A stretch of DNA of 64,000 nucleotides, from positions 23,976,606-24,040,605 of the forward strand of contig CAXKWD010000003.1 of assembly GCA_964059195.1 (NCBI GenBank), read 5' to 3'. The notes under the pieces are model-generated. The model was not told the DNA's origin. It saw only the letters and a program-made list of their open reading frames with translations, and ran no database searches. Below, piece after piece: positions 1-11,699 of this stretch (positions are counted from its first letter, which is position 1; each line of letters opens with the position of its first letter). The DNA is from Ectobius pallidus (taxonomy: Eukaryota; Arthropoda; Insecta; Blattodea; Ectobiidae). The translations under genes and the position numbers were made by a program.

Positions 1-135
1 AGTCTATTCTCGAGTGATTTAAAGAATCAAATGATCATTCGAATGAAAAAGTTCTCGGATGAAGGCAGGATCCGAGTACTCGCGATGCGAGATGTGAGAA
101 CTAGTAAAAACTGATAATATTATAGGAGAAACATT

Positions 136-206
136 CCTCTGACACTGGAACTTGAACTCAGGACCTTTGGCTATCTGTGACAATGCTCTACCAACTGAGC
201 TAAGCC
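136..206 (-). repeat. tRNA-derived SINE head
   Basis: Read on the minus strand this has the two internal RNA polymerase III promoter boxes of a tRNA-like sequence: an A box (TAGCTCAGTTGGTAGAGC) and a B box (GAGTTCAAGTTCC) at tRNA spacing. Related copies lie at 456-527 and 49717-49784. The repetition and the lack of a clean cloverleaf with CCA-end geometry indicate a tRNA-derived repeat, not a functional tRNA gene. Confidence 0.6.
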
Positions 207-380
207 AAAGTTCACTTCCCAGCGCCAGATGGAACCTCTCTCCTATGACTGATTGCCCTTTAACGGTCTACCTCACTGACACAGAAGTTATGTCATATGA
301 AGTATTGTGAGGCACACTAATTAGTGATTTTTGTGACCGGGCTTCCACTGTTATTGTACAGTTAACATTCAAGATGGATA

Positions 381-657
381 TATGCATATGCATACATGAA
401 CCACATATTACTGTCTCTGTTGGACTTTACATGATAATATTACAGGAGAAAAATTCCTTTGACACTGGGACTTGAACCCAGGACCTTTGGCTATCCGTGC
501 CAATGCTCAACCAACTGAGCTAAGCCAGAGTTTACTTCACAGTGCCAAATGTCTTGGGTTCAAGTCCCAGTGTCAGAGGAATTTTTCTCCTATGATAATA
601 TCATGTAATGTCCAACAGAGACAGGTAACCCGTGGTTCATGAATGCATATGCATATA
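381..657. repeat. Foldback (inverted) repeat containing a tRNA-like SINE
   Basis: The segment 381-485 is repeated in inverted orientation at about 549-657, sharing the tRNA B-box end, the stretch around GTCCAACAGAGACA and a terminal ATGCATATGC. The loop holds the A-box half of a second tRNA-like copy (456-527, minus strand). The same flanking segment (GTCCAACAGAGACA followed by a GGTTCATGAATATATA stretch) recurs next to the tRNA-like copy near 49.8 kb, so this is a mobile family in which two copies lie tail to tail. Confidence 0.55.
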
Positions 658-659
658 TA

Positions 660-2544
660 TCTACTAGAAACTGACTCCATTGATAACCCAAATCGTTATT
701 CGAATGTTCAACTCGGCAATTTCATCGTATTAAAAGATCTACTACTATTGGTTCCAGCAATTGGTTCACGAATTTACTCGAGAACTCCCATCACTAGTAT
801 CTACTCTACGGTCTAGCGGAGTAGCGATGGGCAAGCTGGGCTGTTGTTGGGGGATATAAGTAGACCTGGGATTTTAAGGCCAATGTATATTTTGTTCCTT
901 ATTAAATAACATGAAAATTTTTAAATGTGTTGACATTTTATGATAAATCACTTATATTTATAGAGTTTTATAGTGCCCTAAAATGCCTATGTGGACCTTT
1001 CGAGCCTATTTTTACTATTTTAGTGCCTAAAATGCCTATTCTGTACATTTAAAATAAAATTCAACTTCTGTAACTTCTATAATCATTTAATGGACATCCC
1101 TGAATGAAGAGAAGAACAGCAGAGGGTGCGTTTTTCACAGAAACTTGATTTTCCCAAACAATTGTCGCCAAAGGAATGCTGACTAACGGGGGAGGATTAG
1201 CTCAAAACAACAAGTAGCTGGTATATAATATTAATAATGAGGGACATATTGTGTCAATTTTTCATATGAACAAAAACTGTTTTTTATTAATGTATATTTA
1301 ATTCTGTCTTAATTTTGCAGTAATTTCTATTAAGAATAGGTATACCACGTTTCTTACAGTAAAAAAAGATCACGTTACAGTTTAAGAGCATATTGTAGTA
1401 TTTTAAGGTATATTTTCTGTCTATTTCCTCTTTTAAACGCCTATTTACTTGTTTTAATAGCCTATTTTAGGTGCCTAAAACTATTTTTTTAGAGCCTAAA
1501 ATCCCAGGTCTAGATACTGTATAAGTTACTTTAGGGGAGGACATACAGTTTTCGGTGAATTTATTTTTTATTTTTTCCTCAGCAATGAATTGTTCTACAA
1601 CCTTGCAATCTGACATACTCTTTATTGTCTACCTCTACAATTTCATACTGTTTTCAGAATTAATCAAACTGTTACAGTTGATGGGTAGTTATCGTTAAAA
1701 AATGGCAGCCACGTTTTGTGCATTAAAATGCCGTTTCCGTGATAATTTCCACAAATGGCAATATTTTTTAAATAATTATTTTTTCTATCTATTTGCAAAC
1801 ATCACATGAACAACGTCATCTGCAATCTTCGCAATATCTACAGTATGAGTATTTTTTAATCAATTTTTCAAAAAATTATTTTTCATTAAAATATATTTAA
1901 AAATATATTTTAAAAAATAAACTATTAATATTAAATGAATTGTTGTAGATAGTGCTGTTCATATGATATTAACACATACACAAAAAATAATCACTCAGAA
2001 ATATTGATATTTGTAGAAGTTATCAAGGAAACGGCAATTCAATACATGAAACGTGGCTGCCATTTTGAAACGAGAATTGCCCGTAACTGTAATAGTGTCA
2101 TTAATTTTGAAAATAGCACGCAATTGCAGAAGTAGTCAATAAAGATTGTCAGATTGCAAGATTGTAGAGCAAGAAATAATGAGGAAAAAATAATGAAGTT
2201 CGCCTATTTCTCACCTATGAATTTCGCCGAAAGCTGTATGTCCCCCCTTAATACTACTAGGCAAGTATTGGGCGCAGTTGTGTGGACAAATAAGCTCAGC
2301 CTTCGCTACACCGCTAGACTTTTGAAGCCAGTCTCCTCACAAGTACAATATATGTACTGTATCAAGAAATACTTATACCCGCTCGCTTTTTACGTGACTT
2401 TTTCTCATGTTATTCACTATTTCACTGCTTCCAATATAATCGTATGACCAAAGCAAATGGAAATAAATAGTTAACTCTCCTTTCCCTTCTCAATATGATT
2501 GATTTTTCTATAACTAAATTTGTAGTGCTTTTGCTTCTGTTTAG
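660..2544. other. AT-rich non-coding DNA, intron of the kinase gene
   Basis: No coding exon can be supported here. A degenerate short motif (TGCCTAAAATGCCTAT type) recurs at about 960-1040 and 1420-1510. The sequence lies upstream of a kinase exon that begins in mid-codon, so it is probably intronic. Confidence 0.5.
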
Positions 2545-2682
2545 GTGGTCGTTTGGTATTCTGCTGTGGGAGATTGTTACCCTTGGAGGGAATCCGTATC
2601 CTGGTATACCAACCAATAAATTGTTTGGACTCCTTAGGGAAGGCTACCGGATGGAATGTCCAGCCAACTGCAGGAAAGAATT
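2545..2682 (+). CDS. Receptor tyrosine kinase, exon for the end of the kinase C-lobe (partial gene)
   Basis: This exon encodes kinase subdomains [23 protein letters not shown], then a segment ending ANCRKEL. The WSFGxLLWEIxTLGGxPYPGIP signature is typical of the animal receptor tyrosine kinases related to FGFR, RET and torso. The exon follows an acceptor (TTTAG at 2540-2544) and starts with the third base of a codon, consistent with the usual DVWSFG. It ends at a GTAAGT donor (2683). Spliced to 6243 it gives KELYDIMLACWQ, which continues the kinase fold. The kinase N-lobe, HRDL and DFG motifs lie outside the window to the left. The exact receptor class is not certain, so no symbol is given. 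Confidence 0.85.
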
Positions 2683-2951
2683 GTAAGTAATGTTAATGAC
2701 AAAGAAACCTGACTCTAACCAAAACAAATCAGTTTCCATAACCATCCGCATCTGACCAAAACCACCAACTATCAGGCCTTCATGGTATCTGAAACAGATA
2801 ATGGCGATTTCTGATATAAAAGTCGTCACGGATTTATTTCAGACAGTGGGCTGGATAGATCTGTTTGTAAAGGGTGACCGAAGTGTTTAAGAATTATTTT
2901 TTAAACTCCTTGTAACTTACTAGGAAATCTGGCAAACTTAGTTAAATGTCA

Positions 2952-3273
2952 GGCCGCCTGCGTGGTCTCGTGATTAGCGTCGCTGACTACAGATCTGCAG
3001 GCACGGGTTCGATCCCCGGTATATCCTCGGATTTTTCTGAGATAGGGAGGTTTGGTACGGGTGTAGTCTACTCAGTCCCGTGATTCAAACTGAGGAGCTA
3101 CTTAATAAAAAAGCAGCGGCTCCGGTCACGGATACCACCATTAACGGCCGTAATGTCGGCTTGCTGACCACATTGCCTCCCAATCATGCCATCTGCCTAC
3201 GGGAGATGATGCAGTGGTCGGGTGTCAGGCCTAGTCCTTTCAGGGATGTAGCACCACGGAGTTTAGTTTTAGT
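2952..3273 (+). mobile_element. tRNA-derived SINE, family A, copy 1, with 10-bp TSD
   Basis: A 322-bp SINE. The head has an A-box-like GTGATTAGCGTC and a B-box GGTTCGATCCCC; the tail ends GTTTAGTTTTAG. It is flanked by an exact 10-bp duplication TTAAATGTCA (2942-2951 and 3274-3283). It is closely related to the copy at 10135-10454. The 65-codon open frame inside it is incidental. Confidence 0.85.
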
Positions 3274-4139
3274 TTAAATGTCAACAGAGAATACAGTTTG
3301 GGTTTCTCTTTAAGAATATTTTACCAGAAAAATTAAAGGTTAAAAAACTGACTTACGATTATACTAAATATATTTCTTTTTTAATAACTAAGGCCTGTAA
3401 GAAAACTTATTACACACATGTCAAGCAGACTGTAAAAAGTATCATAAGTTAGCTGTATCTTTTTTGTGGGAGAAGATAGATTTAGAATGTGCCAAAAACC
3501 ATGCAAATTAAAACTGAGAAGCTCATGAAGGTTTACAATTGTTGTCAGCATCACCTGTTCCACGTGCCCAAATAGCATAATATTTTGCAAACTTATACTT
3601 TATGGTATGCTTAATTTTTTGACACTAAAATAAAAAATCGCATTTTTTAGCAGAATATTAAAACAACACTTCTGTCCTTAACCAATCCTACTAAAATGAA
3701 AAAAAAAAATCTGCTTCATTCTGCACGTTAATCGTATATTTTTTACATTAGGGACGCTTATATGGGAGATTGGACAGTAGCCTTCCTATGCAGCTCACGC
3801 CTCCGTGCCGACACATAAGTTGATAAATAAGGGTGTGATCACGTACATAGCCGGCTTCCAACGCTTGCAAGCAATGCCTTATCAGCGCAAGTAAAAGTCC
3901 AGATTATTGTGTGACTCTCGGCGATCAGCTGCTAGCAGTTTTCGGCTTTTACGAATGTGTGTCCGTTGAAAAACGCTCCCAGACACTTGTTGTAAGTGCC
4001 GGCCGGTAAACAAGAACAACGAAACATATTTTATTTCCAGCTCTCGTCGGCTGGGGATAGCAATATTGTTACTGTTCAGTATTTTATTGTCATTGAAAAT
4101 GTTGGATATTGATAAATTAATATCCCATAATATAATACT

Positions 4140-4570
4140 CGGAGCCCTCCTCTATAGCGCAGGAAATGCGTTCGCTCCCCTCACGCAGCGAGCCCGGGTT
4201 CCATTCCTGATCGGGACAAGTTAAATACGTGGGGTTTTTTCTTCACCTGTAAGACGAACGTCTGGTAACTTTAGGCCCTTGTGGTACCCGCATATCTTGT
4301 GCCCGTCACTGTCATCTGCATCCCATCCGCGCCTTGTACGGAATGAGTGTGTGTGCGATTGGTGTGTCTTGTCCTATGTGTTCTTGTTATCTCGGAAGCA
4401 GCACCTGCATTGGGCTGACCAATCATCCTGTCTTTGTCTGGTCAAAAAAAGAATGTACCTGTATGTGACCCATAGAAACTCCCTTTCCAACAGGTCTCGG
4501 TTCTGTAAGGCCCGGGCGGCGTGGGCCGCGTAAACGTCCCTACAAGGGGAGCTAAAACTCAGATAAAGAA
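4140..4570 (+). mobile_element. tRNA-derived SINE, family B, copy 1
   Basis: Same family as 13426-13882: a tRNA-like head with B box GGGTTCCATTCC, a body with TTTAGGCCCTTGTGG and TCCTATGTGTTCTTG, then CTGTAAGGCCCGGGCGGC, and a tail of AACTCAGATAAAGAATAAG. The ends are approximate because no clear TSD was found. Confidence 0.6.
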
Positions 4571-5423
4571 TAAGAAGTTACTCAACCTGATGGTACATAA
4601 GTCATTAGGCCTTGAGTTCTGATATCAAATTTCCACCCCCACTAGAGACTCGCGTTAGTCGGGTTATCAGCCACTGTCACCTACACAACCTCAATCGCCA
4701 GCACAGTAGGCCGACCCTACAACATCATTCGTAATCTGTTACAGACAGTATTTCAAACGATATTTTCCTTATGACATCATAGAGTGCATGACAGTTTACT
4801 ATTTACTGTAGTCCTATATCAAGCGACAATCTTTGAACTGCAATTAAGAATGCGTTTCAAGAATACGGAAACACGTATGCCTGACCTTGTTTAAACCTAT
4901 ATAAGGCAGGATTCTTGAGCTGTAAAAAGTTATAATATCTACTGTACTGTACTTGTATTATCTGTTTGCCTATATGAATTTCCCCCTACTCATATAACCT
5001 ATAACACAAACAATGTCAGAAAACTATTGCAGAGCAATAAACTGTAGGAACTATAAGCAATGAAAAGAACTCACCCAACAATGCTGTCTTCTATAATCCG
5101 AATTTGCTGATGTTCTACATGTCCTCTTCACAGCAAACACTAGCTTGATGCACTATAATATCATTAGTACAAAAATCCGGACCGAAATAATGCAATAACA
5201 CATCTGTTATGACACAAATACAGCTTGATTTTACTCAAAGAAAATAAATTTGCACTGGGCCCGCCATAATACTTGACTCACTAAACAAAAATCGAATACT
5301 ACGCAAGAGTGCAGCACCTGTCGGCGCAAGCAAATGCATTCGACCAAGTAATTATAGAAAGTCACTCCAGAGTACACCACCTATCAAGTCGGGAAGCGTG
5401 CAAGCACGGGGGGGGGGGGGTTT

Positions 5424-5566
5424 AAACTGTATAACCATAAATTAATGACATCTTCCTTCCTAAGTGACACAAAACATAAGTTTCTGGGTGTTCTAAACTG
5501 ATTAACCATAAATTACTCACATCTTCCCTTCTTATATGACACAAAATATTGAATTTTTCTAAGTAA
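5424..5566. repeat. Tandem duplication, period about 71 bp
   Basis: Two adjacent diverged copies begin with AAACTG at 5424 and 5495, both continuing through ACCATAAATTA and GACACAAAA. A G13 homopolymer precedes the first copy at about 5408-5420. Confidence 0.6.
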
Positions 5567-5744
5567 CTCATTTTAAATATTTTATTTTTGTGGGTCCAGA
5601 TCTCCAGGACCCCCCTTAAATACGTTCTTCAGAGGGAGGTTTTTTTTTTTTTCACGGACAGCAGCTTTGGAAAGTTTAAATTAAAACTAGAACATTATTA
5701 CTGTAGCCTACTACTATTTCGTTTATAATTGTTATTATTATTAA

Positions 5745-5990
5745 TCTTAGTAGTATAGTAGTAGTAGTAGTAATTGTAATATTAGTATCTGTAAATAAAT
5801 AAATTGATATTATTATTATCATCATCATAATTATTATCATTATTATTAGTAGTAGTAATAGTAACAGTAGCATCTGTAAATAAATAAATCAAAATTATTA
5901 TCATTATTATTATTATTGTTATAGCCTATTATTATTATTATTATTATTATGTAGTAGCATCTGTAAATAAATAAATTGAAAAAATATTAT
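5745..5990. repeat. Trinucleotide microsatellite block (TAG/ATT and variants)
   Basis: Interrupted runs of TAG, ATT and TTA triplets with a repeated AGTAGCATCTGTAAATAAAT segment (about 5788, 5868 and 5957). The open frame across it is low-complexity and not a gene. Confidence 0.75.
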
Positions 5991-6242
5991 TATTGTTGTT
6001 ATTGTTGCACTATATTATATTTAAGTTATAGCACTAACATGGGGATGAAGCTTTAAAATTGTGCAGAAACATTAACTAAAATATCAAATCAATAGCATTA
6101 TCCAAGCTAGGAAAAGAACGGATGGCATCAAACATTATTTTAACTGCAAATATTCTTCAAGTACCAGTAGATTATGGTACTTCAGTGCTTCTGCCTTCTT
6201 CATACACTATACCAATATTATTTAAATTGTCTATTGTTACAG

Positions 6243-6422
6243 ATATGACATTATGCTTGCATGTTGGCAAGCAAAGCCTAGAGACAGGCCGACATTTACA
6301 GAACTGCATAAAATGCTGGACAACATGCTGGAATCATCATCACCTCATAAATATTTAAATCTCAATCACATGAACTTCAAACTTGACATCAAAACAATGA
6401 ATGGAAATGAACATTTGACCAG
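6243..6422 (+). CDS. Receptor tyrosine kinase, subdomain XI exon
   Basis: After a TTACAG acceptor the frame reads YDIMLACWQAKPRDRPTFTE, the subdomain XI signature (CWxxxPxxRPTFxEL) that closes every tyrosine kinase domain; it then leaves the domain through a hydrophilic tail containing KYLNLN. That tyrosine, in a YLxL-like context, resembles the post-kinase tyrosine of RET-like receptors, but this is only suggestive. The exon ends at 6422 with the first two bases of an arginine/serine codon before a GTATAAT donor. Phase agrees with both neighbouring exons. A non-LTR RNase H fragment lies in the following intron on the opposite strand. Confidence 0.85.
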
Positions 6423-6434
6423 GTATAATTATTT

Positions 6435-6592
6435 ATGCTCTTTATTTTACACATATCCATTATACTTTCACGTACCGCTCCCTTCTTAGCTAGTTGGTCT
6501 GCAATTTCGTTCCCCGAAATATTAACATGTGACGGTATCCATTGGAAGGCTATTGTTTTTTCTTGTCTATTGGGAAGTTTTAATGTTTTCAT
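6435..6592 (-). pseudogene. RNase H domain fragment of a non-LTR retrotransposon
   Basis: On the minus strand the frame reads IAFQWIPSHVNISGNEIADQ followed by LAKKGA. The QWIPSHVxIxGNExAD-LAK motif is the C-terminal part of the RNase H domain found downstream of reverse transcriptase in jockey- and R1-type non-LTR elements; the histidine of SHV and the aspartate of EIAD belong to its active-site region. The rest of the domain and the reverse transcriptase are absent, so this is a short dead fragment in an intron of the kinase gene. Confidence 0.7.
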
Positions 6593-6628
6593 AATTTATA
6601 CAATTATCCAGATATTTGATTATCTGGT

Positions 6629-6650
6629 CTGGATAATTGGAGTTCTACTG
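6629..6650 (-). repeat. Solo Tigger/pogo-type terminal repeat
   Basis: GGATAATTGGAGTTCTACTG followed by TA matches exactly the right end of the Tigger-like element at 17044-18046. No partner left end is visible upstream, so it is a truncated copy. Confidence 0.5.
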
Positions 6651-7052
6651 TATTATATTATACTGATGTGCAGTTAAATTTCAAAGTATTTGGTACAAAT
6701 ATATGTTTTTATAATAAAGATTGCGCATAGCGAAGGAACAAAAAACATTACTAACTCAAGCTGGAAAACTTCACACAATTTTAATGGCATGGCATATAAA
6801 GGATTCTTTAAATCAGTATTTTTTGGTCTTCAAAATTTCTTTTTTCACTTACTTCATATGGTTATTCAGTTAAACCCCAAGTAGTATGTCATAAAAATCT
6901 CCCTAAAATTGCACAAACATATGCTGAGCAAGAGAAATTAGGGACAAATAGGTTTTATGTCAAAATGCTACGTACTGCCTCTTGGAATCCAACAGTTATA
7001 TCTCTTCCACTCTGTATTATTAGTTATCTTTCATTGTTTTTTAATATTTCAG

Positions 7053-7224
7053 GAGCAGTGGAACATATCTAAGCTCATCCTCAAAGCAAGCAGAACCATC
7101 TGAACCTTTAAGACCAACATCACCCTTCATCATCACAACTTGTCCCAAGTATCTCAATACTCCCGTGAAAAGCAAGTATGAAGAAAGTTCATTCTCCATC
7201 ACTGTTGAAAATGAGAAGAATTAA
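7053..7224 (+). CDS. Receptor tyrosine kinase, terminal coding exon
   Basis: The exon opens after ATTTCAG (acceptor 7051-7052) and joins the previous exon in phase. It encodes a serine/proline-rich cytoplasmic tail (RSSGTYLSSSSKQAEP, then PLRPTSPFIITTCP, then KYLNTPVKSKYEESSFSITV) and stops at TAA 7222-7224. Three tail tyrosines (TYL, KYL, KYE) are candidate phosphorylation or SH2-docking sites. No later exon is needed. A possible polyadenylation signal, AATAAA, lies at 7470-7475. The absence of frameshifts in three exons suggests a live host gene, unlike nearly everything else in this window. Confidence 0.82.
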
Positions 7225-8737
7225 GAAAGCAGTTCTCCATTATGACTTTTTATATCACATATAAATTTATATGAATTATAGGCCTATCAATTAAAAAGAT
7301 CAGGGTTGTTTTGGTAAATAATTTCTAAAGATAAAGACAAATAACCTTTAGGAGGACAGTACTACATGGAAACAGTTACTATTTTATTGATATTTTTTAA
7401 AAAGTGAGTCTCCAGATTCATATTTGCTCAGTAAATGCATAAAAACACTATGTCGAGTGCACCATTCTTAATAAACAAAAAACAAAATAACTGAGGGTTC
7501 TGGGAACACTACTGTGGTGCATCAGTCATACTCAGCTGGCTGCCCTTTCTATTTGGGCTAAACCCGAGATGCTTAATATTTTGTCAAAGGAAAGCATCCA
7601 TAGGAGAGCAAAGGTAAAAATAGAATGCATTCAATTCTTGAGCACCTTAATTTTATTAGCCTGCTTTGTTTGAATCATTTGATTTATAATGTTATAGAAA
7701 GAAGGTATGTGCAGAAGGTGAATTACATTTATTATGGTTGGATATTTTTAATTACACTTTATAGATTGCTTTCCTGTGCAAAAGAATACCATTCAAAATT
7801 TAAAAAGTAGCGTAGGAATTAGTGTAATTAAAATGCTGTTCATAAGTGAGATGCAATTCTTACCATTGGTAGGAAATTTCATTTATTTGCTAATGACCCA
7901 CACAGTTTGACAGACAAAATCTTTCTTCAGATTTTCTATATTTTTACATTTTGGAATGTGCAGTAACATCAATTCAATGTCTACTAAATTTCCCTAGATA
8001 CATGATTTCTTTTAACCCATGAAAAAATCTAAACATGCCACCATTTTTTGAACTTCTCCCTGATCAATTACAGATAATTGCTACCTTACAAGCAGATAAA
8101 TTTTACCCGGTCATAACTGATGCACCAGAAATTGAGGAAGAACAGGGTAAAATGTGAACTTAACCATCATAAAATTTGTATCAAGAATGATGCACACAGC
8201 CATAAGAGTTTGACAGATAATGAAAAGAATACCTATTAGTGGTAAATCAAAATATTTTTCTAAATATTTTTTTTTATGATTGTCATATGATAAGAATATA
8301 TAAATAGATTATGTAATTACTGCGACGTGCATATACCATTGAAGAAGTCATGCAAAAAATAAATTTCTAGGCACGGTTTACAAATCAAGGCATGTTTTAG
8401 TTACGTGCTTAAACTAAAAAGCATGACACATTGATGATTTTTAAAATGAAGAATGCTGTGTAACTGCATGTAGTAGGTGTATCTACCATGGAAAACATAG
8501 GTAGAGGAGGGAGATTAGGTATCTTTCCCATAAAAATGAGGAATTTGCAAAGAATCGGTTGGAAAAAAAAAGAATACTGACATAAACTCTGATTAGTATA
8601 TGGCATTATTTATGTATGTTATTTGAAAACAGATTTGTTGATATTAGTGTTTCATATTTTACTTGTACAAAATGTATTACCACCTATTGTTGTCATTTTG
8701 TAATGTATTCATAGAATGTATGTTACTTTTAAGGACT
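7225..8737. other. 3' untranslated/intergenic AT-rich DNA
   Basis: Downstream of the kinase stop codon. It contains a candidate AATAAA signal at 7470-7475 and no other feature that can be supported. The short open frames have no recognisable content. Confidence 0.5.
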
Positions 8738-8745
8738 AGATTCAC

Positions 8746-8928
8746 CAGTGGCGGACGCAGAAATTTTTTTCGGGGGGGATTTGAATAGGTAGAAATATTA
8801 CTAAAACAAATTAATCAACTTACATATACAATTAGTTTATAAAACTGGCCACTTAGAGTACATATACAGCCTTTTATCAAATTTGGGGGGGATGTAACCC
8901 CCCTATCCCCCCCCCGCGTCCGCCACTG
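8746..8928. mobile_element. hAT-type MITE (183 bp) with exact 8-bp TSD
   Basis: Terminal inverted repeats CAGTGGCGGACGC / GCGTCCGCCACTG bound the element, which is flanked by an exact 8-bp duplication AGATTCAC (8738-8745 and 8929-8936). CAGTGGCGGA-type ends and an 8-bp TSD are characteristic of hAT non-autonomous elements. Internal runs of G and C form the subterminal region. Confidence 0.9.
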
Positions 8929-8936
8929 AGATTCAC

Positions 8937-10120
8937 CATTGTCACATTAAATAGGAAACCAATGTATTTTTATTGCCAGCGCTGTTTAAACGTATAAAAT
9001 GTGTATTGTTCTGGTAATTAGACATGTAATGAGAATATTATGCTGGCATAAGTCATTTCACTACTTACAATACCACCGGAATTAATATATCTTTGTAACT
9101 TATGTACCATTTGAATATAAGGCCTGTGTAGCTTATGTGTGTAAAACAGATTGATTCACGAGTAGTCTGGTATTTTGTTCTCTTACACAAAGAGAAAAAG
9201 CTACAGATTGACACACCGGTACTGTAATAATGGATGATGTGTAAATTGTAAGCAACTTAAGTAATTTTTATATCTGATGTTGTCATTAGGCCTATAAGAA
9301 ATACCAATACCGAAATCATGCTGTTATTATCATAACGGTAACTCCTATCATGGAAAAGTACATTGTAATGCACTGTCATTCTAATTGCTGTCTTCATAAC
9401 TCACATTAATGGTTTTACAGGAAATTAGGATAGGATACTAATATTATGTTGAGAAGTTGTTTTAATAATCACTTGTTTCAAATTAGTTTGTGCCAAGCAA
9501 AAACAATAAGCTGTGTTTATTTTCTTAAATTGATGGATATTTCAGTTAGAGTGTGTTGCCTTACTTATTTAATTATTTATTTATATAATTTTACCTACTT
9601 AAAAGGGATACAAGTATCTTATGCTGTTATTATATGTAAAGAACAAATCATTTTGAAAAGGCTGCAGCGCTATAACATATGTAACAGTAATAGTGACTAA
9701 AATCTTGGTTTGGCACTGCTTTCAGTCCTTAATTTTTGGCCCTGCTACTGTCTAATATAATATTTGAGTTTGTATTTCCATGTTCATCCAACGCCACTAT
9801 TAACAAATTCAATTGTGAAATTAATTGAAAGTGGCCTTACTCGGTATTCAGTTGTTTACGATTCCCAGAGATGTTTTTTTTGTTTTTTTTTGTTTACATA
9901 GGTGGACAGAAGGGGATCATGACTGCACGCCTAAATGGGAAAACGTTGAATGATTGGATGAAACTCACTACTTGGTTCTTTTTGGAGGAGCTAGAAAACT
10001 TGAAAATGAGGCCTTTTTTCCTGAGGCAGCACACTTTAATTGTGAAATGCACCTTGAAGCCGGGTTTTTAGCTTTTTAATTATAAATCATTTTAATTGTT
10101 TATCTATGATTTGGGTAAGG
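8937..10120. other. No supported gene
   Basis: AT-rich sequence. Open frames of 84 codons (9446) and 66 codons (9871, preceded by a T-rich tract and TACATAG) were inspected and have no recognisable motif. Confidence 0.4.
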
Positions 10121-10134
10121 TTCTTGAATCTGTG

Positions 10135-10454
10135 TCCGCCAGCGTGGTCTTGTGGTTAGCGTCGCTGACTACAGATCCGTCGGCCCGGGTTCGATTCCCG
10201 GTACCTCCTCGGATTTTTCTGAGGTAGGGAGGTCTGGTAGGGGTGCACTCAGCCTCGTGATTCAAAATTGAGGAGCTACTTGATAGAGAAGTAGCGGCTC
10301 CGGTCAAGAAAACCACCATTAACGGCCGTGGGAGTCGGCATGCTGACCACATGCCCCCCAATCCTGCCATCTGCCTACGGGAGATGACGCAGCGGTCGGG
10401 TGGTAGGCCAAGTCCCTCCAGGGATGTAGCGCCACGGAGTTTAGTTTTAGTTTT
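10135..10454 (+). mobile_element. tRNA-derived SINE, family A, copy 2, with 14-bp TSD
   Basis: A 320-bp copy. Its A box GTGGTTAGCGTC and B box GGGTTCGATTCCC are better preserved than in copy 1; the 3' end is GTTTAGTTTTAG plus T. It is flanked by an exact 14-bp duplication TTCTTGAATCTGTG (10121-10134 and 10455-10468). The 88-codon antisense open frame inside it is incidental. Confidence 0.9.
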
Positions 10455-10499
10455 TTCTTGAATCTGTGGTACGTTTTAATCATTTCATTTCGAAACTGT

Positions 10500-10712
10500 A
10501 GGCCCTATGGCAGCACAAGATTCATTTTATTATTTTAATTATTTATATTTGTTACATAAAACAAAATAATTAAGAATAAATTTATATAATTCATGCAATT
10601 TATGTAAATGCGATGTCAGTGTTATTAAGTATGCTTTAATTATTTTTCTGTTAAATAAATGATTTAAATAAAACATCTAACAAATGAGTAAATAATCGTG
10701 GGCACATGCTAG
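10500..10712 (+). mobile_element. Helitron 3' end
   Basis: The segment ends GTGGGCACATGCTAG followed by T, the CTAG|T terminus of Helitrons. It shares a block (TTCTGTTAAATAAATGATTT, then ATGAGTAAATAATC) with the element ending at 29762. The left boundary is not defined. Confidence 0.5.
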
Positions 10713-11444
10713 TTTATTATAAATAAAAGTTTATTAACATATCTTCTATTTTGATTGATCTGGACCTAAAAGTTCTTTACTTGCTGGATAATGATCGTGT
10801 AATTTTCTGAATTTTAGGCTTAACAAAAATATCTGAAATTGTGGTTACTAGTACTTTAAAAAAATTGAGATTAAGAATGTAGGAAGAATAAGTAGCACAA
10901 ATTTTCTAATTAATTATAATTAACGAATCATGCAAGCAGTTATGAAGTTCAGTAATCAGTCTGACGGGATTTTAACTTTGTTGTTCTTTGTATGAATTTA
11001 ATTACCATACTATATAATATGCAGAAGCAGCACTGTTAAAATTGGAGAGAGAATGAAAGACTGATATTCCACAGATTATTGCTACCAGGAAATGTACTGA
11101 TACAATAAAAGAACATAATAAATATAATATTATGCTCACTAAAGTGCATACAGAATAAGATGATGTACTACCATTGTTCGTTTGTATTCAAAAGAGATTT
11201 TGGTTATAATATTTGCTATTTTAGTATATAATAATTAGAGCTCTGGTTTATAAGCAAAATAAAACAGTAAAAGTAAGCAAATATACAGAAAAAATATAAG
11301 AAATAAGCACCAAAATAAGCAAAGAAAATTACATACAAACCAAATAAATTATTAGTTTGGTAGAAATTTTATGGTATTTATGGCTATTACAGTATGAAAA
11401 GAAAGTCATCCACAGATTTTCTTGTATGAAGTTTCTGTGTCCAT

Positions 11445-11693
11445 CAGTAAAGAACCCCTTCCATGCCTTGTTAAGAATGAGTGTGCGCGCGACTGGTACG
11501 TCTCATCCTATGTGTTCATGACGTCTTGGAGGTGACCCGACATTGGGCTGATGACTAATCCGATCACTCATCCGGGGAGACCCCCTGGTCAAAAATATAT
11601 GTGTGATCCAAAGGAATTCTCTCCTTACAGGTCACAATCCTGTAAGGCCCGGGCTGCATCATCCACATACAGCAAGAGAGATTAAACTAAGAA
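11445..11693 (+). mobile_element. SINE family B, copy 2, 5'-truncated
   Basis: It shares the family-B body (TCCTATGTGTTCATG, ATTGGGCTGA, CCTGTAAGGCCCGGGC) but lacks the tRNA-like head, as expected from 5' truncation during retrotransposition. Confidence 0.6.
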
Positions 11694-11699
11694 AAAACT

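Noticed and set aside
136..206. Possible functional tRNA gene
   Set aside because: A and B boxes are present, but the sequence recurs as a dispersed repeat with inconsistent stems; the same applies to 51063-51134.
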